Below, piece after piece: positions 49,666 through 61,465 of a stretch of DNA of 64,000 bases. The stretch comes from Daucus carota subsp. sativus (taxonomy: Eukaryota > Streptophyta > Magnoliopsida > Apiales > Apiaceae), in contig NC_030381.2 in assembly GCF_001625215.2 (NCBI RefSeq), positions 1,017,131 to 1,081,130 of the forward strand, given 5' to 3'. Below the pieces are notes generated by a model. The model saw only the letters and a program-made list of their open reading frames with translations. It searched no databases and was not told the DNA's origin. The position numbers and the translations under genes are program-made. Positions within the stretch are counted from its first letter, which is position 1. Each line of letters starts with the position of its first letter.

Positions 49666-50061
49666 TGATATATATTATACATAATAATATACATGATTTA
49701 CGAATTCGATTCGAGTATCTTTATTGAATATGTATATTCGAGTACTCTTAATTTAATCGAACTACTCTATAAAAATATGTTCGAGTATCAGAATGGTAGG
49801 ATCCGACTCGGTATTCGTTCGAAATATAAAACCGGATTCGAATTCTCTCATTTTTTAGACGAATACGAATTATCTTCGTTTTTAACGAATCGAATCCGAG
49901 TTCGAACCGAATTACTCGGATTCGTTTTCAGCCCTATTTCCACCTGGTTGGCGAAAATGACTTAGTCCCATTTCTTAAAATGCCCGTGATAATCAAGTGA
50001 ATAAATATGTAGAGAGAATGAGGAACCTTGATCCCAGGCAACTTAAAATGACTTAAAATTA

Positions 50062-50324
50062 TACTCCCTCCGTCTCTTAATACTTTTCCTGTTTATCTTT
50101 TTCACGTTTGTCAACACACATTTTTTATCGTTAATATCTTTAATTTTGTATTAGTATTAAATACAAAAATTTCACCGTATTAAAGTACTCATGAATATGA
50201 ATTCAACAAGATCACTCATGATTATATTTAATCTTATATATTAGACGTAAATTAGTAATTTGTCTCATGTTATGAACAGTCCCGACATATCAAACGAGAA
50301 AAGAAAAAAGAGACGGAGGGATTA
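50062..50324. mobile_element. Stowaway-like MITE
   Basis: Begins TACTCCCTCCGTCTCTTAAT and ends AAAAGAGACGGAGGGATTA. About 260 bp, upstream of the first coding exon of the NET4 gene. Confidence 0.8.
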
Positions 50325-51302
50325 AAAGATTGTGCATATCAAAATAATATTATTGTGCATTACAATATGATAAATTTATATCATTTGAACATCTCATATA
50401 AAATAGGTGAATGTACAATTTTTCATGTAATATTTTTACCCAGGACTATGAGTTTATAACAATAAGATTACAATAAATCTTTGTCGTTGAATATGTAAAA
50501 GAAATAGTATTATTCTGAACATGATGCTCCACTACTTCTAAATATAATAAAAATTTTGTATCCAGTGTTATTTCTACGTAACGTTATCATTTGTGGGGTT
50601 AAATTATTAAAAGAAAGGAATAAAACACATGATTTGAGGTTCACTGATAGAGAACTTTTCTAGAGCGTGCTTCAAGAAACTCTAACGCTTCTATTGTCAC
50701 TCCACTTACTCACCTTAAACTATCTATAGTCAGAGATGAAGCATTTCTAGCACCTCTTGTTTTCCCTCACAATTTTCTTGCTATTAAAAAATGATATATG
50801 CTGGTTTACCTGTCCAGGTATTTAATTGTACACAACTAAGGGTCTGTTTGTTTGCCAAAGCATAACTTCATTTTGGTAAACAGGGAAAAGTTTCTGGGAA
50901 AAATCATTTCTGGAATTTATAAATGTATATATATTATCTCTGACTATCACATAATAAAAATATGAGGAATACCAAGAAAATGTTCAGAAATTTTGGAATT
51001 CTTTTCCTCTTTTGAGAAGTGGAAGACATTTTCCCTAAAATTGTAAAGTTTTTAAAGGGAAATTTTCACCTCTAGAAAATATTCTATTTTCCCTAAACTG
51101 AACAGTCACATCGAAAGTAGGGAAATAACAGCTTTTCTTTGCAAATAACTTTCTTTCTTAGGTGAATATGTTCGGATAATGAAACCCTAAAGTTTGTCTA
51201 ATTTGCAAGTTGGCCTAGAATTCATTATAATTTGAACTTTGTTTCTGACATAAATTATTTTTTCAGGAGCCTTCATCTGATCCACATTCAGAACTCCTTA
51301 AA

Positions 51303-54300
51303 ATGACATCATCGGTAAGAAAGTGCACTACTTGGCTGGAAAAAAAATGTCCTGCCTGATTTCATATACACAGGTCACATGTATATTATACATATACAGA
51401 TATGAGAACATTCATATTTCATATCAGTCGTAGGCTGCAGGATATTTGTATCATCAATTGGCCAAGTCCATTTCCTACCTTCCCATCTTGCTCTTTAATA
51501 ATGATATGATGTGCAATTGTTATTATATTTCATTACAAACACAAGAAAGTAAGGAAAATATATTCCTCAAGTAAACAACACTATAAAAAAAAAAAAAGGA
51601 ATATACATTCCTCAAACTATATAAACGTCAAGAAATAGCTTCCAGACAGTAGAAATCAGGAAACTGTCTTCCAGGAAGGTATTTATGAGAAACAAACGGA
51701 GCCAAGAAATTGAAATATTATTAGCTGATTGTAATTTCTCTTTTAAATTTGAAGCAAATGCTAGTAGCTCACAAGTCTCTACTGTTTGCTCTTTAAATTA
51801 CCTGTCACATACTGTTTGTAAAGTCATCATCTCATGGACCACAGAGCAGTAGACATATTTTCTGTTTGGAGAAGTAAACGTAAAAACCTCTCTCTTATAT
51901 ATATATATTCTGTTTCAAGTCCTTTGCAATTTGATAAAGATCCCGAAGTTGCAATTAATTTGTTAGATGGAATCATGGAGAACGGAGAGCAAGGCAAGTG
52001 AGAACTTTTAGCTGAGCCATTAAGTCTTTACGTCATTATCCATTAAGTTTGCCCTTAACATACTCTATGGTACACATTTTTATGAAGAATTAGATTGTAA
52101 GCATTGCATGTTAATTTGGACAATAGGAGATAGTTTTACCACAGTCGATAGTCAGCTGTGTTTATATATTGTTCAAATTTTGTGTCACAAAACTGTTCTG
52201 AAGCCTTCGTTGGCACGCACGGAATTCGTTTTTTTATTCAGGCTGAACAAAATAGGATGAGAAGGACATTAACAAAAAAGTCGCATTCGTGGTGGTGGGA
52301 TAGCCACATCAGCCCTAAAAATTCAAAATGGCTTGCAGATAATCTCGAGGGTAAGAAGCTAAGGTTTTCTTTTCTACTTATATTGTTTACTTTAAATGTA
52401 AAAGTTTCCTTGCAAATAAAATTGAAGATTGCATGTACTCCCTCTGTCCCCTTTTACATGCCCCTTTTGAAAAAATTACGCATCTTAAGAAAAAGTTTAG
52501 TTGAGTATTTGAGTTATTTGTATACCCTTATACTGAATTAAGTTGATTTATGTGTATATGTGTGGTAGTCAAACATGAAAACTTTTATTCAAAGGGTATT
52601 TTTTGGGAAAACATTCAAAAAATTGCTTTGAAAAGAGAAATGAGACAAGTATTTTGGGACAATTTTTTTTTTACTCAAAAAGGACATGTAAAAGGGGAAG
52701 GAGGGAGTAATATTCTTAATCATTTATCTTGAATGCTGGAAATTATTTAATATTGATAAATCTTGATCACTCCATCTATAGTATATCTACTTGATATCAA
52801 TATCCATACAACAAAGAATCATGTTTGGGTTGTTATATGGTAAATGACTTTCTCATCTAATTTAAGAGTGCTTTTACTTTTTTTGCTGGTTAGCTATTCT
52901 ACTGTAAATATTTGTGCATGTCATATTTCTTTTTGGTGGAACATGTCAAAATAAACTGACAAAAGGGTCTTCCACAGAGATGGACCAGAGTGTCAAGCAA
53001 ATGTTGAAGCTTATTGAAGACGATGGAGACTCATTTGCTAAAAAAGCCGAGATGTATTATCAGAAGAGGCCAGAACTGATTGCGCATGTTGAGGAACTTT
53101 ACCGAATGTATCGCTCATTAGCTGAGCGATATGATCATGTGACAGGAGAGCTGCGAAAGAGCATGCCTTCAGATCTTCAGATGCAAGGCTCAGGCATCTC
53201 TGATGTTGGTTTTGAACCTCCTTCAACATTGTCATCTACAGATCAGGGGTTGACTCGCCGTAAATCAGGTTCTCGAGCTGCTGGTTTTGAATATTTTCTT
53301 GGCACAGGTGGAAGCAGCTCAGATTTGTGCGACAAAGGAGAGGAATCGTCAACGCTGGATTCCGAGTCAGAATCAGACAATTCTTCAGTTAATAATTACT
53401 CAGGACAATCAACCAATGGTGATGACCAGGGCCTACGTAAGAAGGTTAGTGAATTGGAAGCTGAGCTTCGTGATCTGAAACAGAGACTTCGAGTGCAACA
53501 AGAAGAACATGTTGATGGATCTTTTAGGGTCACTAAAATTGGGAATTCTGAAGGTCTGTTTGCTCGACTTGCTGGATATGAAGATGAATTGAGTGCAGTG
53601 AATGCAAAGTTCCAGCTCGCCAATGAAGAGATTGCTAGGTTGCGGAATTTGCTGACTGAACCTGACGGAATGCAAGAAGGTGTTGAAATTAAAGGAGCAG
53701 GAACTGAAACTGAGGGAACGGGAGGGGCAGAATCTCAGCTTGTCAGGTTGGAAGGAGATGCTTCAGACCAAGAAGACAAGATCAGAGTACTTGAGAAAGA
53801 GTTGATAATTACAAGAGAAAAGGTTCATGATTCAGAGAAAGAACTTGCCTGTCTAAAGCATGAACTTGAGACTACTACGTCCTTGGCCCAACACTTGCAT
53901 GATCAGCTTGGGTCAGCTAAGAAAGATGCCTCTATGTGGAAATCTAAGCTTGATAAAGAGAAGCGAGAAACTTCTAAGCTACATGACAGGATTGTCAGGT
54001 ACAAAGCTAACCTGTCAGAACGTGATCAGGAAATCAGAGCACTTAAAGAAACAATTTATAATGCGAATAAGAGCTTATCTGAAGAGAACCTGCACCTGCA
54101 AGCACAGATGACGAAATTAATAAAGGAACACGCTTACCTAGAGGATAATCTGAAAGAGTGGGATCTGCGTTGCCAGTCTGCGGAGGAGGAGCTTAAACGA
54201 TTGAAGGCTGGAAAAGCAGAAATGGAAGTTCTATTTAGAGCTGAAGTTGAGCAACTGAAGGCAAGAATTTCTGAAAGAGAAGACTGCATGGAAGAATTGA

Positions 54301-54674
54301 ACAGAAGTGTGGAGGTTCTTACATTAGAATACAACAAGGTGATGATGGAGATGGCTGAAGGGAATGTCAAGATTTCTAAACTCACTGCAGACATAAGTTC
54401 CAAGGATGATCAAATCGAGCAAATGAGCAAGCATTTGCATGAATTACACATTGAACATGTCGAGCTGATTGCTGAAACTGAGAGGGCACATTCAGGAGTT
54501 ACAGCGTTGAAGCAAGAGCTTGAGAGAAAAGAAGTCGTCATCATGCAAAGAGCTGAAGAGAAACGAGAGGTTATCCGGCAGCTGTGTTTCTCACTTGAGC
54601 ATTACAGGAATGGTTACCATCAGCTTCGCCAAGCTTTTGTAGGACAGAAGAGGCTTCCGGTTATAGCTTCATAG
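51303..54674 (+). CDS. NET4-like: NETWORKED-type actin-binding protein, NET4 subgroup (KIP1-like)
   Basis: Model: the exon holding 51303-51314 (its 5' UTR part starts at 51267), then 52242-52350 and 52978-54674, giving 605 residues. The N-terminus MTSSAEQ resembles the Arabidopsis NET4A start. The NAB actin-binding domain covers about residues 16-95: KKSHSWWWDSHISPKNSKWL, then MLKLIEDDGDSFAKKAEMYY, PELIAHVEELYRMYRSLAERYD. A Ser/Asp/Glu-rich linker (to about 190) and a long coiled coil (about 190-570) follow. The end KREVIRQLCFSLEHYRNGY is the typical NET4 tail. NET4 proteins link actin to the vacuolar membrane in Arabidopsis. A GC-AG alternative exon at 51967-51993 (MESWRTESK, donor AAG|GCAAGT) would also stay in frame but fits the family start less well. 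The last intron contains a Stowaway-like MITE. Confidence 0.92.
52436..52709. mobile_element. Stowaway-like MITE in the NET4 intron
   Basis: Begins TACTCCCTCTGTCCCCTTTT and ends AAAAGGGGAAGGAGGGAGTA. Inner arms share TACATG / CATGTA and CCCTTTT. TA borders. It lies between the coding exons ending 52350 and starting 52978. Confidence 0.85.
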
Positions 54675-56467
54675 TTTGTTTGTTATTACTCTAGTTTTAC
54701 ATGCATGCTGCTTTGCGTTTAAAGAATGCTGGAGGTTCAGAACGTGGTCTTTTGTATTTTCACAACCACAACAGATATCACTCGGATATAATCTAATAAA
54801 GTTTCCTATGAATTTATCCTGCGTGAGTTCCTTTAGGTGGGGTTATAACCAAATTCCAATGCAGGAAATCTGTCGAAGCACCTGCACCAAGATTTCTATT
54901 TTATAACTTGTCGCGTTGATATTTTCGTAGTCTGCCCGTTTGGTAACCAGTAAATGAGACTGGGGATTGGCTCCCCGCGAGGCCTTGAAGCGTGATGAAC
55001 CACTAGTTCCATTTGAGCTTCTTATTACTACTCCAAAGGTAACATACTTGGTTGACATATTTTAACTGTAGATTAATATCAACACTCTTTAGAACTCTAA
55101 TAAAATATCATGACACTTTCAATTTTTTCAGAACAATAAATACCAAATTAGGGTTCACACAGACGGTTCGTTGTGAATTGTGATCAGTTTACAAGTACAA
55201 ATTGGGTTCGTTGTGAATTAACCGTTTACAAGTACAAATTGGGAAACCCCGTTGACTAGGTTGAAAATAATCCCAGAGTATTTCTGATTAAAATTCGGGT
55301 TTCACTTGTTAGAAACAAATATCATCTTTTTTCATATAAAAAGCTAGTGATTTCAAACCTCATTTTATAACTCTAACTAATATACATTATATTCAATAAT
55401 ATATATCGTATTATAATTATATAAACATTATAGAAAACTAGTGATTCCAAAACTTATTTTATAACTCAAACTAATATACATTATACTTAGAACTCGAATC
55501 CGAATTTATTCTAGACGAACCGCATCAAATATGAATATTGATAGGCAAACAAATTATTACGAGCGAAATAATAAAATGTTAATTTAAATATGAACTAAAT
55601 CTAAATGAGTAATATAAATTAGAGAAAAATCTAATCATGATTTTGAAAATTCAAAGAGTTTTCTAAGTATTGTGAATATTTTTTTTCCGAGAATACTGAA
55701 TTTGAGGGACAAGAAGAAAATCTTCCGGAAGTGGATATCAATATTTTTAGGACAAATATTAATATAGAGTGAATAAATCCTTCTTTGATAAAATATCTCG
55801 AGGGTTGAAGAATTTATTAATTTTTGAAGGATTTAAAATTATTTATTCCGGAAGAAAATAAAATATTTAAATATAAAATAAATTATTTTAAATATAAATT
55901 TGTGAGACTTAAAAATATTAAATCTTGGAAATCCTTTTTTCACTTTTCATATAATTTAATGTTTGAATAGAAAGACAATATAATTCTATAGTATACATGG
56001 TCCCCACTTTTAAAACAAATACATTTTAATACATAGCAACAATAAATAATTTTAAACTAACTTGCAAAAGAAAAACTATACATTCTTGATTAATCAAATA
56101 AATTAATGTCATATATAAAAAAATTTCTAAGTGAATTAAAATTTAATATTTATCACAAATATCATATATATATCGAAGAAATCCTTTCACATTACTTTTA
56201 GATATCTACTTCTTTATATTAAAAAAAAAAACTACGGACAAAAAGAGCCAATAAAATAACTGTAATGATTATAATACCTTCATTTAACAAAAAAAATAAC
56301 AAAAATGTAATTATTTTATAATAAATATTAAAATTCAATTAAATTTTATTGTTACATGGAGTTCAACCCCGTACTCAAACAATTATTCCAAAAAGCTACG
56401 CATTACTATCACTAGGCCGTCCAAACCATGTTAATTTGGGTTTTCTGCATAACCCAAATTAACAACT
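54675..56467. other. 3' UTRs and AT-rich spacer between two tail-to-tail genes
   Basis: The first 250-350 bases are likely NET4 3' UTR, and the last ones the 3' UTR of the minus-strand oxidoreductase. Two local direct duplications are visible: GGTTCGTTGTGAATT with ACAAGTACAAATTGGG (55165-55243), and a block of about 55 bp with ACTAATATACATTATA (55345-55393 and 55435-55490). No gene seen. Confidence 0.6.
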
Positions 56468-59400
56468 TCAACTTTGCACTACATATGGTTTATGATCAAC
56501 TTTCAGATGATTTCCTAGCACCATATCAGTTATCATTTCAGCAGTTCCCATCGCCTAACAAAAAGATTGCAGATACATCAGATCAAAAAATATTCGTTAC
56601 AGATTAAACATACAAATATTAAACACATTATTCTCTAACACTCAATTTCAGTAGCAATGTAGCACTGAAAAGAAATGGCGAGCTATTACCAAAGTGAGCC
56701 CCTCTCCTTCATGTCCAGCCGCAACAAATACATTCGACAAACCAGGAACTGGGCCTATTACTGGCTTCCCATCGGGCACTGAACAGTATACAATAATATA
56801 AGATCAAAAAAAGCCAAGTAACAAAACATGATTTCCAGTTATACTAATATTCTATATCCACCGTAAATAATTATATATCTTTCCCTTGCACACTTACTGT
56901 AAGGTCTTAATCCTACTCGTACGTTCCGCCTTTCACTAAGACTTTTAAGAGAAAGTTCTTGTAAACAAGGAAAAAACACCCCTGCTCGCTCCCATATGCA
57001 ATTGATGATGGACTCGTCCACATCTGTGTTGAACCCAAGTATTTGCCTGCTACTTCCTGTATACACATGAACCATTCTGAAGCATGTCAGTTCCACAATA
57101 CAATCACTGAAGGCAGTCCACAAATCCGAAAATAAGAGAGATACAGAAAACAGTGTAATTTAGTTATTAATATAATGTACTCGCAAGAAAGTACAATAAA
57201 GAATCAAACATAGGCAAAAAACCAGATAAAGATACCGAAGAAAACAAAGGCAGCCTAACTATGCAATACGTACCAAGTATAAGATTTCCCATTGTATCCA
57301 TTGTGGCTGTCATCGAAATAGACGTGAATTCTGCATGGTTCACAGATAATGGACCAGAAACAGCGGATTCTAAGGTTGCATTTTGGTGACCGACATAACC
57401 GGCCTCCATAAGACCATGGTTCAGCTTGAAAAAATCGAAGTTTTTTATCACAAGCAAGTGCCCCTATAACACATATCATATGCCTGGGAATTTGAGATAC
57501 ACAGCAACATGACAATTGACAACAAAGTATTGAGAGTGAGTTATCGTAAGAACATTAAGATTAGTAATTACCTCTTGACAAATTTTAATTTCTACTTCAT
57601 TGCTCAAGGGATGTGACACAGGCTGTTAATCTATTTAATATATCGAAAATCTAATAGTAAGGCTACAAATAAGGTGAACAAAACCACACAGCAGTGGTTA
57701 TTCAAGAGTGAGCAGATATAAGCACACACGTACTGATATACATAAAGGTTTTTTGTGTTCCTAATTCCTATATAAGCCATGGCAATGACCCAAGGTCATA
57801 ATTTATTACCAAAAGTCTAATATGTTGTCATGCTCTCTAGAAGGGATCACTGAGACTATAAGATTTATATATTGTATGTTAGGCATAAACTTTAATGGTA
57901 TTCTGATGCTTCAGTGCAACTACTAAGAAGCATAAATCTATAGGCTAACTTTAGAGCATTGGTGCAATCTATACTATACTATTAAAGTCGAAATATTAAA
58001 ATTTTTGATATGTTAGTCGGTTTGTCGGTATTTGGGTCGGTTTACGGGTCTTTTTTTTTTTTGCTAAGCGTTTAACGGGTCTTTTGGATTATAACTAAAA
58101 ACCAATTATACATCTTCACTATAAAATATCTCTTCGGCCTATATATTTGTAAGTCCTATGAAGGAAACTTATTTAGCATACCCAATAAACTATATTAACC
58201 CCAACATGCCTATTAATTATTTAAAACCTATTTTAATTAAAAGACACATATTATTCTAACATAAATGTATTTTTGAAATTAAATTAAATAATATATATAC
58301 AATATAAGAACAAATATTATAAGTCACCCGTGCAATGCGCGTGCTATAAGCTAGTAGAGTATTAACTATTAAAGTGCTTAGCAAAAAAATAAATAACTAG
58401 CATACTAGATTACAGTATAAGAACAACTCTAACCCAACACTATAACAACTATGATAATGTAACTTAGAGTGTAAACCAAATCCAGTGCAACACAAAAATA
58501 GTGTAGAACTTACACCAAATGGATAGTCTGACACCAAATTTGGTGTCAAAAGTACATTTGGTGTAATCTTTGCACCAAATTTGGTGTCTTTCATAATTCT
58601 AATAATGCCCTTGCTTTTTGTTAATATAACAAATTTGTTCCCCTTATATCATAGAAAGATCCTTTTAGTGTAAATAATTGTGTCAAAGACAAATTTATTC
58701 CCTTTATGTTATAGAAAGATTCCTTTTAGTGTAAATTATAGTGCCAATGGGTTGGAATGCAGTTTATAAATGATGTGATTTTGACACTAGAATAGTGTAT
58801 ATGCAAAATCAAAATATCAGTTTGCCATTATAAACATTTGAAGTGACTCTGCTTCAGTTTGTGACCTGTTTAGCTTCAGGCAGAATGCTTTAACACGAAT
58901 TCACACAGTGAAAGACAAGCTTATCCAGGCATTATTACATATACCTGCCATCGAAATTCTCAAACAACGGTGTAACCATGAATATGTAACCGTGAAGTGT
59001 CAAAGAAAATACGGTGAAAAAGCCTCGAGATTCTGACCTTTCGTGGTTTTACAGGAAATGACAATTCCACTCCCAAGTCACGAATCAAATTAGGCATCAA
59101 TGACCCTGTCCAGCAACCAGTTGCAATCACCACAGCCTTCTTACTAAACAAAGTATTCTTAGAAGTCTGCACAGCTGTAATCTCTCCTCTGCTACCGGAT
59201 CTGAACATACATGTCAACAAATACATTAGTAATTATTTTGCCCTCAGAACATCTTTTACAATAGACTTCACAATTTGTGTTTGATCCGAATTGGTAATTA
59301 ACCTTAGCAAACACTTCACAGGCTCATGATAATACTCTCTGTATCTTCCTGCAGTTGTGTACTGTCTGTTAATCTAAATTGGTATGTATACTATGTCAGT

Positions 59401-60413
59401 AGATGCATGACAGCAATTTCAATAACGTTGATAAAAACGGAAGTGTGCAGTTGGATCAAAAAAATATTTAAATGACCTTCTCAATATAAGCAACTGTTTG
59501 TCGAGCATCCAATTGGTAATCATCTGGTAGAAAGGCCGCCCCACCTTCTTTTTCAAGCGCAAGCGCAGGTTCTTGTACTAGCAGCTCAGTGGCTGACAAG
59601 AACTGCGCCTTCAACCCAGCCTTGGACAGCTCATCCACCCTCTGTTTTAAGATGACTGATTCTTGAGCAGTTTTACCAACTAACAAGCTCCCTGTTAGTT
59701 GAAGCAGATATCAATCTTTAAAAAAAATTGAAAACGTGAAGGGTGGATATTATTATAATTGTAAAAAGTAAATAGTGAAGTAACTTTTTTTTTTTGACAA
59801 TATCTGTTCTAATACTTCTCGAGACGAGAATCGAGACAACAAAGGACAAATCCATCACTTGGGCTATTCAATCGTACTCAACAGTGAAGTAAGTTTGTGT
59901 AATAGAGATGAGATATTCCAACTTGCCAGTCTTGTTCCAGCCAAGTAAGTGCAGAGGATCAAGGCCTTGGTGTGTCATAGTTTGTGCAAACTCCTCCCAG
60001 AGAAGACGGCTTCGACTTGCTAGCTCCCACTTTTGAGTACCAGGTGTCTTGTGTACCATCCATATGTAACCCTGTCCTGCACCGGTGGCGCCGGCGCAAG
60101 GGACAGCGGCGTCTACCACAGCAACGGACAGATCGGAGTGAAGCAGGAGCTGGTGAGCTATAGTCAATCCGATGATTCCAGCACCAACTATTACCACGTC
60201 GTACGAGTTGAAAGCCGAAACAACAGCAAGTGAACCGGATTGTCGTGGCCTGTATCTTGTTTTCGAACAAAATGTCAAACTAGTTGACGGGGGCAGACGA
60301 TTAAACAACGACGATTGGTTCCAAATACTAGAGAACGATGACCCAAATCGGTTATTATCATTGTTATTAGTAGTATATTTTATTAGACTCTGAGAAATCA
60401 GGGCAGCAGCCAT
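56468..60413 (-). CDS. Chloroplast-type FAD-dependent oxidoreductase (DAO family)
   Basis: Eight exons on the minus strand: 60413-59927, 59691-59477, 59361-59303, 59200-59038, 57463-57274, 57056-56898, 56778-56690, 56554-56468. They give 482 residues. It matches the plant FAD-dependent oxidoreductase family typified by Arabidopsis At5g48440 (about 459 residues), related to D-amino-acid/glycine oxidases; the substrate is not known to me. Residues 1-65 are Ser/Thr/Arg-rich, like a plastid transit peptide. The FAD-binding start DVVIVGAGIIGLTIA has Gly 77, 79 and 82. GATGAGQGYIW, VIATGCWTGSL, VGLRPYMPDGKPVIG and AAGHEGEGL follow in the expected order. Intron 1 must use a GC donor (ACTG|GCAAGT) to keep TGSLLVGKT in frame. 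An in-frame ATG at 60440 would add nine residues. Intron 4 holds a Helitron and a MITE. Confidence 0.92.
57968..58354 (+). mobile_element. Non-autonomous Helitron in oxidoreductase intron 4
   Basis: Begins TCTATACTATACTATTAAAG after an A and ends AAGCTAG before a T. A short imperfect stem (CGTGCAATGCGCG) lies about 10 bases before the end. 387 bp, no coding sequence. The first 15 bases match the start of the 25750-26453 Helitron, so the two are one family. The element is sense on the plus strand, antisense to its host gene. Confidence 0.88.
58421..58763. mobile_element. MITE with internal perfect palindromes in oxidoreductase intron 4
   Basis: Left arm CAACTCTAACCCAACACTAT and inverted right arm GCATTCCAACCCATTGGCAC. 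The centre holds the 18-bp perfect palindrome GACACCAAATTTGGTGTC (58530-58547) and a second CACCAAATTTGGTG (58573-58586), plus further TTGGTGTA copies. The borders are approximate. Confidence 0.6.
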
Positions 60414-60834
60414 TTTTACTTCTTTGCAACTCACTCTCACTCGCTACTAGTAAGTAGTGTCTCTCATCTTTCATCTTAGAGCCGGAAGCCGCCCCCTCTA
60501 TGTTATTATTTCTTTTTTATAAAATGTGGAGAAAATAAACTTTTTATTCCCCAAATATTTATCTTAATTCTTAAATTATAATAATGGATCTTTATGTATA
60601 TATATAAAATTTTTAATTAACTCATTTATAACTGTCACCCAAAGTTTTGTACGCGATTACCGACTTCAAAGTTTGGTTTATAATTTTTTTAAATTAATTT
60701 CAAAATCTATTTTGTAAATTCATTATCCTAAATGAAATTTCTTAATTTCTCTAAATTTGAAAATCCTAAGTTCTTTCTAGGCTGTTTTACTTTGCTTAAA
60801 TTTCTAAGTTTTTTTTTCCCAATTTATGCTTAAA
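60414..60834. other. Upstream region of the oxidoreductase gene
   Basis: Contains the leader and promoter of the minus-strand gene. A GC-richer part near 60475-60500 is followed by AT-rich DNA without a clear motif. No other gene seen. Confidence 0.5.
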
Positions 60835-61020
60835 CTAGTGAAAAAAACGCGCTTCGCGCGAGTGAGAAAAAATAGAATATAAGACATTTTAACAGATCTT
60901 TATAATTTATATTTTTTGAATCCTTTTATTCTATAATTGTTGTTGAAATATAAGAAATATAACTTTTGTTAAAATTCTAACCTTCAGCATTTACTAAAAA
61001 AATAAAATTAACAGCTTTGT
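60835..61020 (-). mobile_element. Helitron 3' end (minus orientation), extent unknown
   Basis: On the minus strand the sequence reads CGCGCGAAGCGCG (perfect 5-bp stem, 3-base loop, 60848-60860), then a short T-rich spacer and CACTAG before TTTA. This is the hairpin plus CTAG terminus of a Helitron. The matching 5' start (ATAGTATAGTATAGA on the plus strand) is not found downstream, so the element is either truncated or has a different start; the outer limit given is arbitrary. Confidence 0.6.
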
Positions 61021-61279
61021 CCCTTTCAAGTGATGATCTTGATTAAGGAGGTGGAGCTTACATCAGTTAATAACGTAATTAGGCAACTTGTAACATTTAG
61101 AAGCCTACTTCAAGCTTGGAACGAATCTGGTTATAGTGTGCATGAAAGAAAGTTGAAGAAAACCATTCACATTGATTGTATTCTAAGGCAAATTATATGC
61201 GCAACCACCTTGTTAGAAGCCAAAGGAAAAGGAAAGTATATAATGCCACATTGGCCTGTTAGACAGCTCCATCCTTTTC

Positions 61280-61465
61280 TTACTTGTGTTGCAAAGCCTC
61301 TTTGACATTGTTTTTGTTTGCTGAATTACATTCATGTGCTTCTTGCTTCTGTTCTTCAGCCTCTTTTTTTTCTCTTGTTTCATCTCTGTTGCCGGGCTCT
61401 GGCTCTTCCAGAAGCAAATTATCTTCAGGTTCACTTGTTTTAATTTTCCAACTTCCATGGATATC
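61280..61465 (-). CDS. Possible terminal exon of an unidentified gene, Glu/Lys-rich
   Basis: On the minus strand an acceptor-like TATTGCAG precedes 62 codons in phase 0, starting DIHGSWKIKTSEPEDN and ending NVKEALQHK before TAA at 61282-61280. The composition (many E, K and Q, including EEPEPGNRDETREKKEAEEQ) looks like a genuine charged C-terminal tail and not chance AT-rich reading. I found no convincing upstream exon. A donor-like CCAA|GTGAGT lies at about 61640 on the minus strand, but its frame does not join cleanly. It may be a remnant. Confidence 0.35.
   Translation of the reverse strand, partial: DIHGSWKIKTSEPEDNLLLEEPEPGNRDETREKKEAEEQKQEAHECNSANKNNVKEALQHK

Larger units (their letters stand above)
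48392..49936. mobile_element. hAT-like element with TTCGAATTCG repeats, carrying two nested MITEs
   Basis: Left end TAGGGGTGAAAACGAGTCGA and inverted right end TAGGGCTGAAAACGAATCCG, flanked by the exact 8-bp duplication TTTCCACC (48384-48391 and 49937-49944). ATTCGAATTCG / GAGTTCGAATA motifs crowd both ends. A Stowaway-like MITE and a CTATGGAG-type MITE are inserted within it. Confidence 0.9.

Noticed and set aside
52914..52977. Start of the long NET4 frame at the ATG at 52914
   Set aside because: The acceptor TTCCACAG at 52977 and the NAB domain in the preceding exons show that this stretch is intron; family proteins need the KKSHSWWWDSH exon.
61030..61305. Plus-strand frame of 91 codons
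   Set aside because: No domain, overlaps the antisense exon-like segment, and its N-terminus lies next to a Helitron end.
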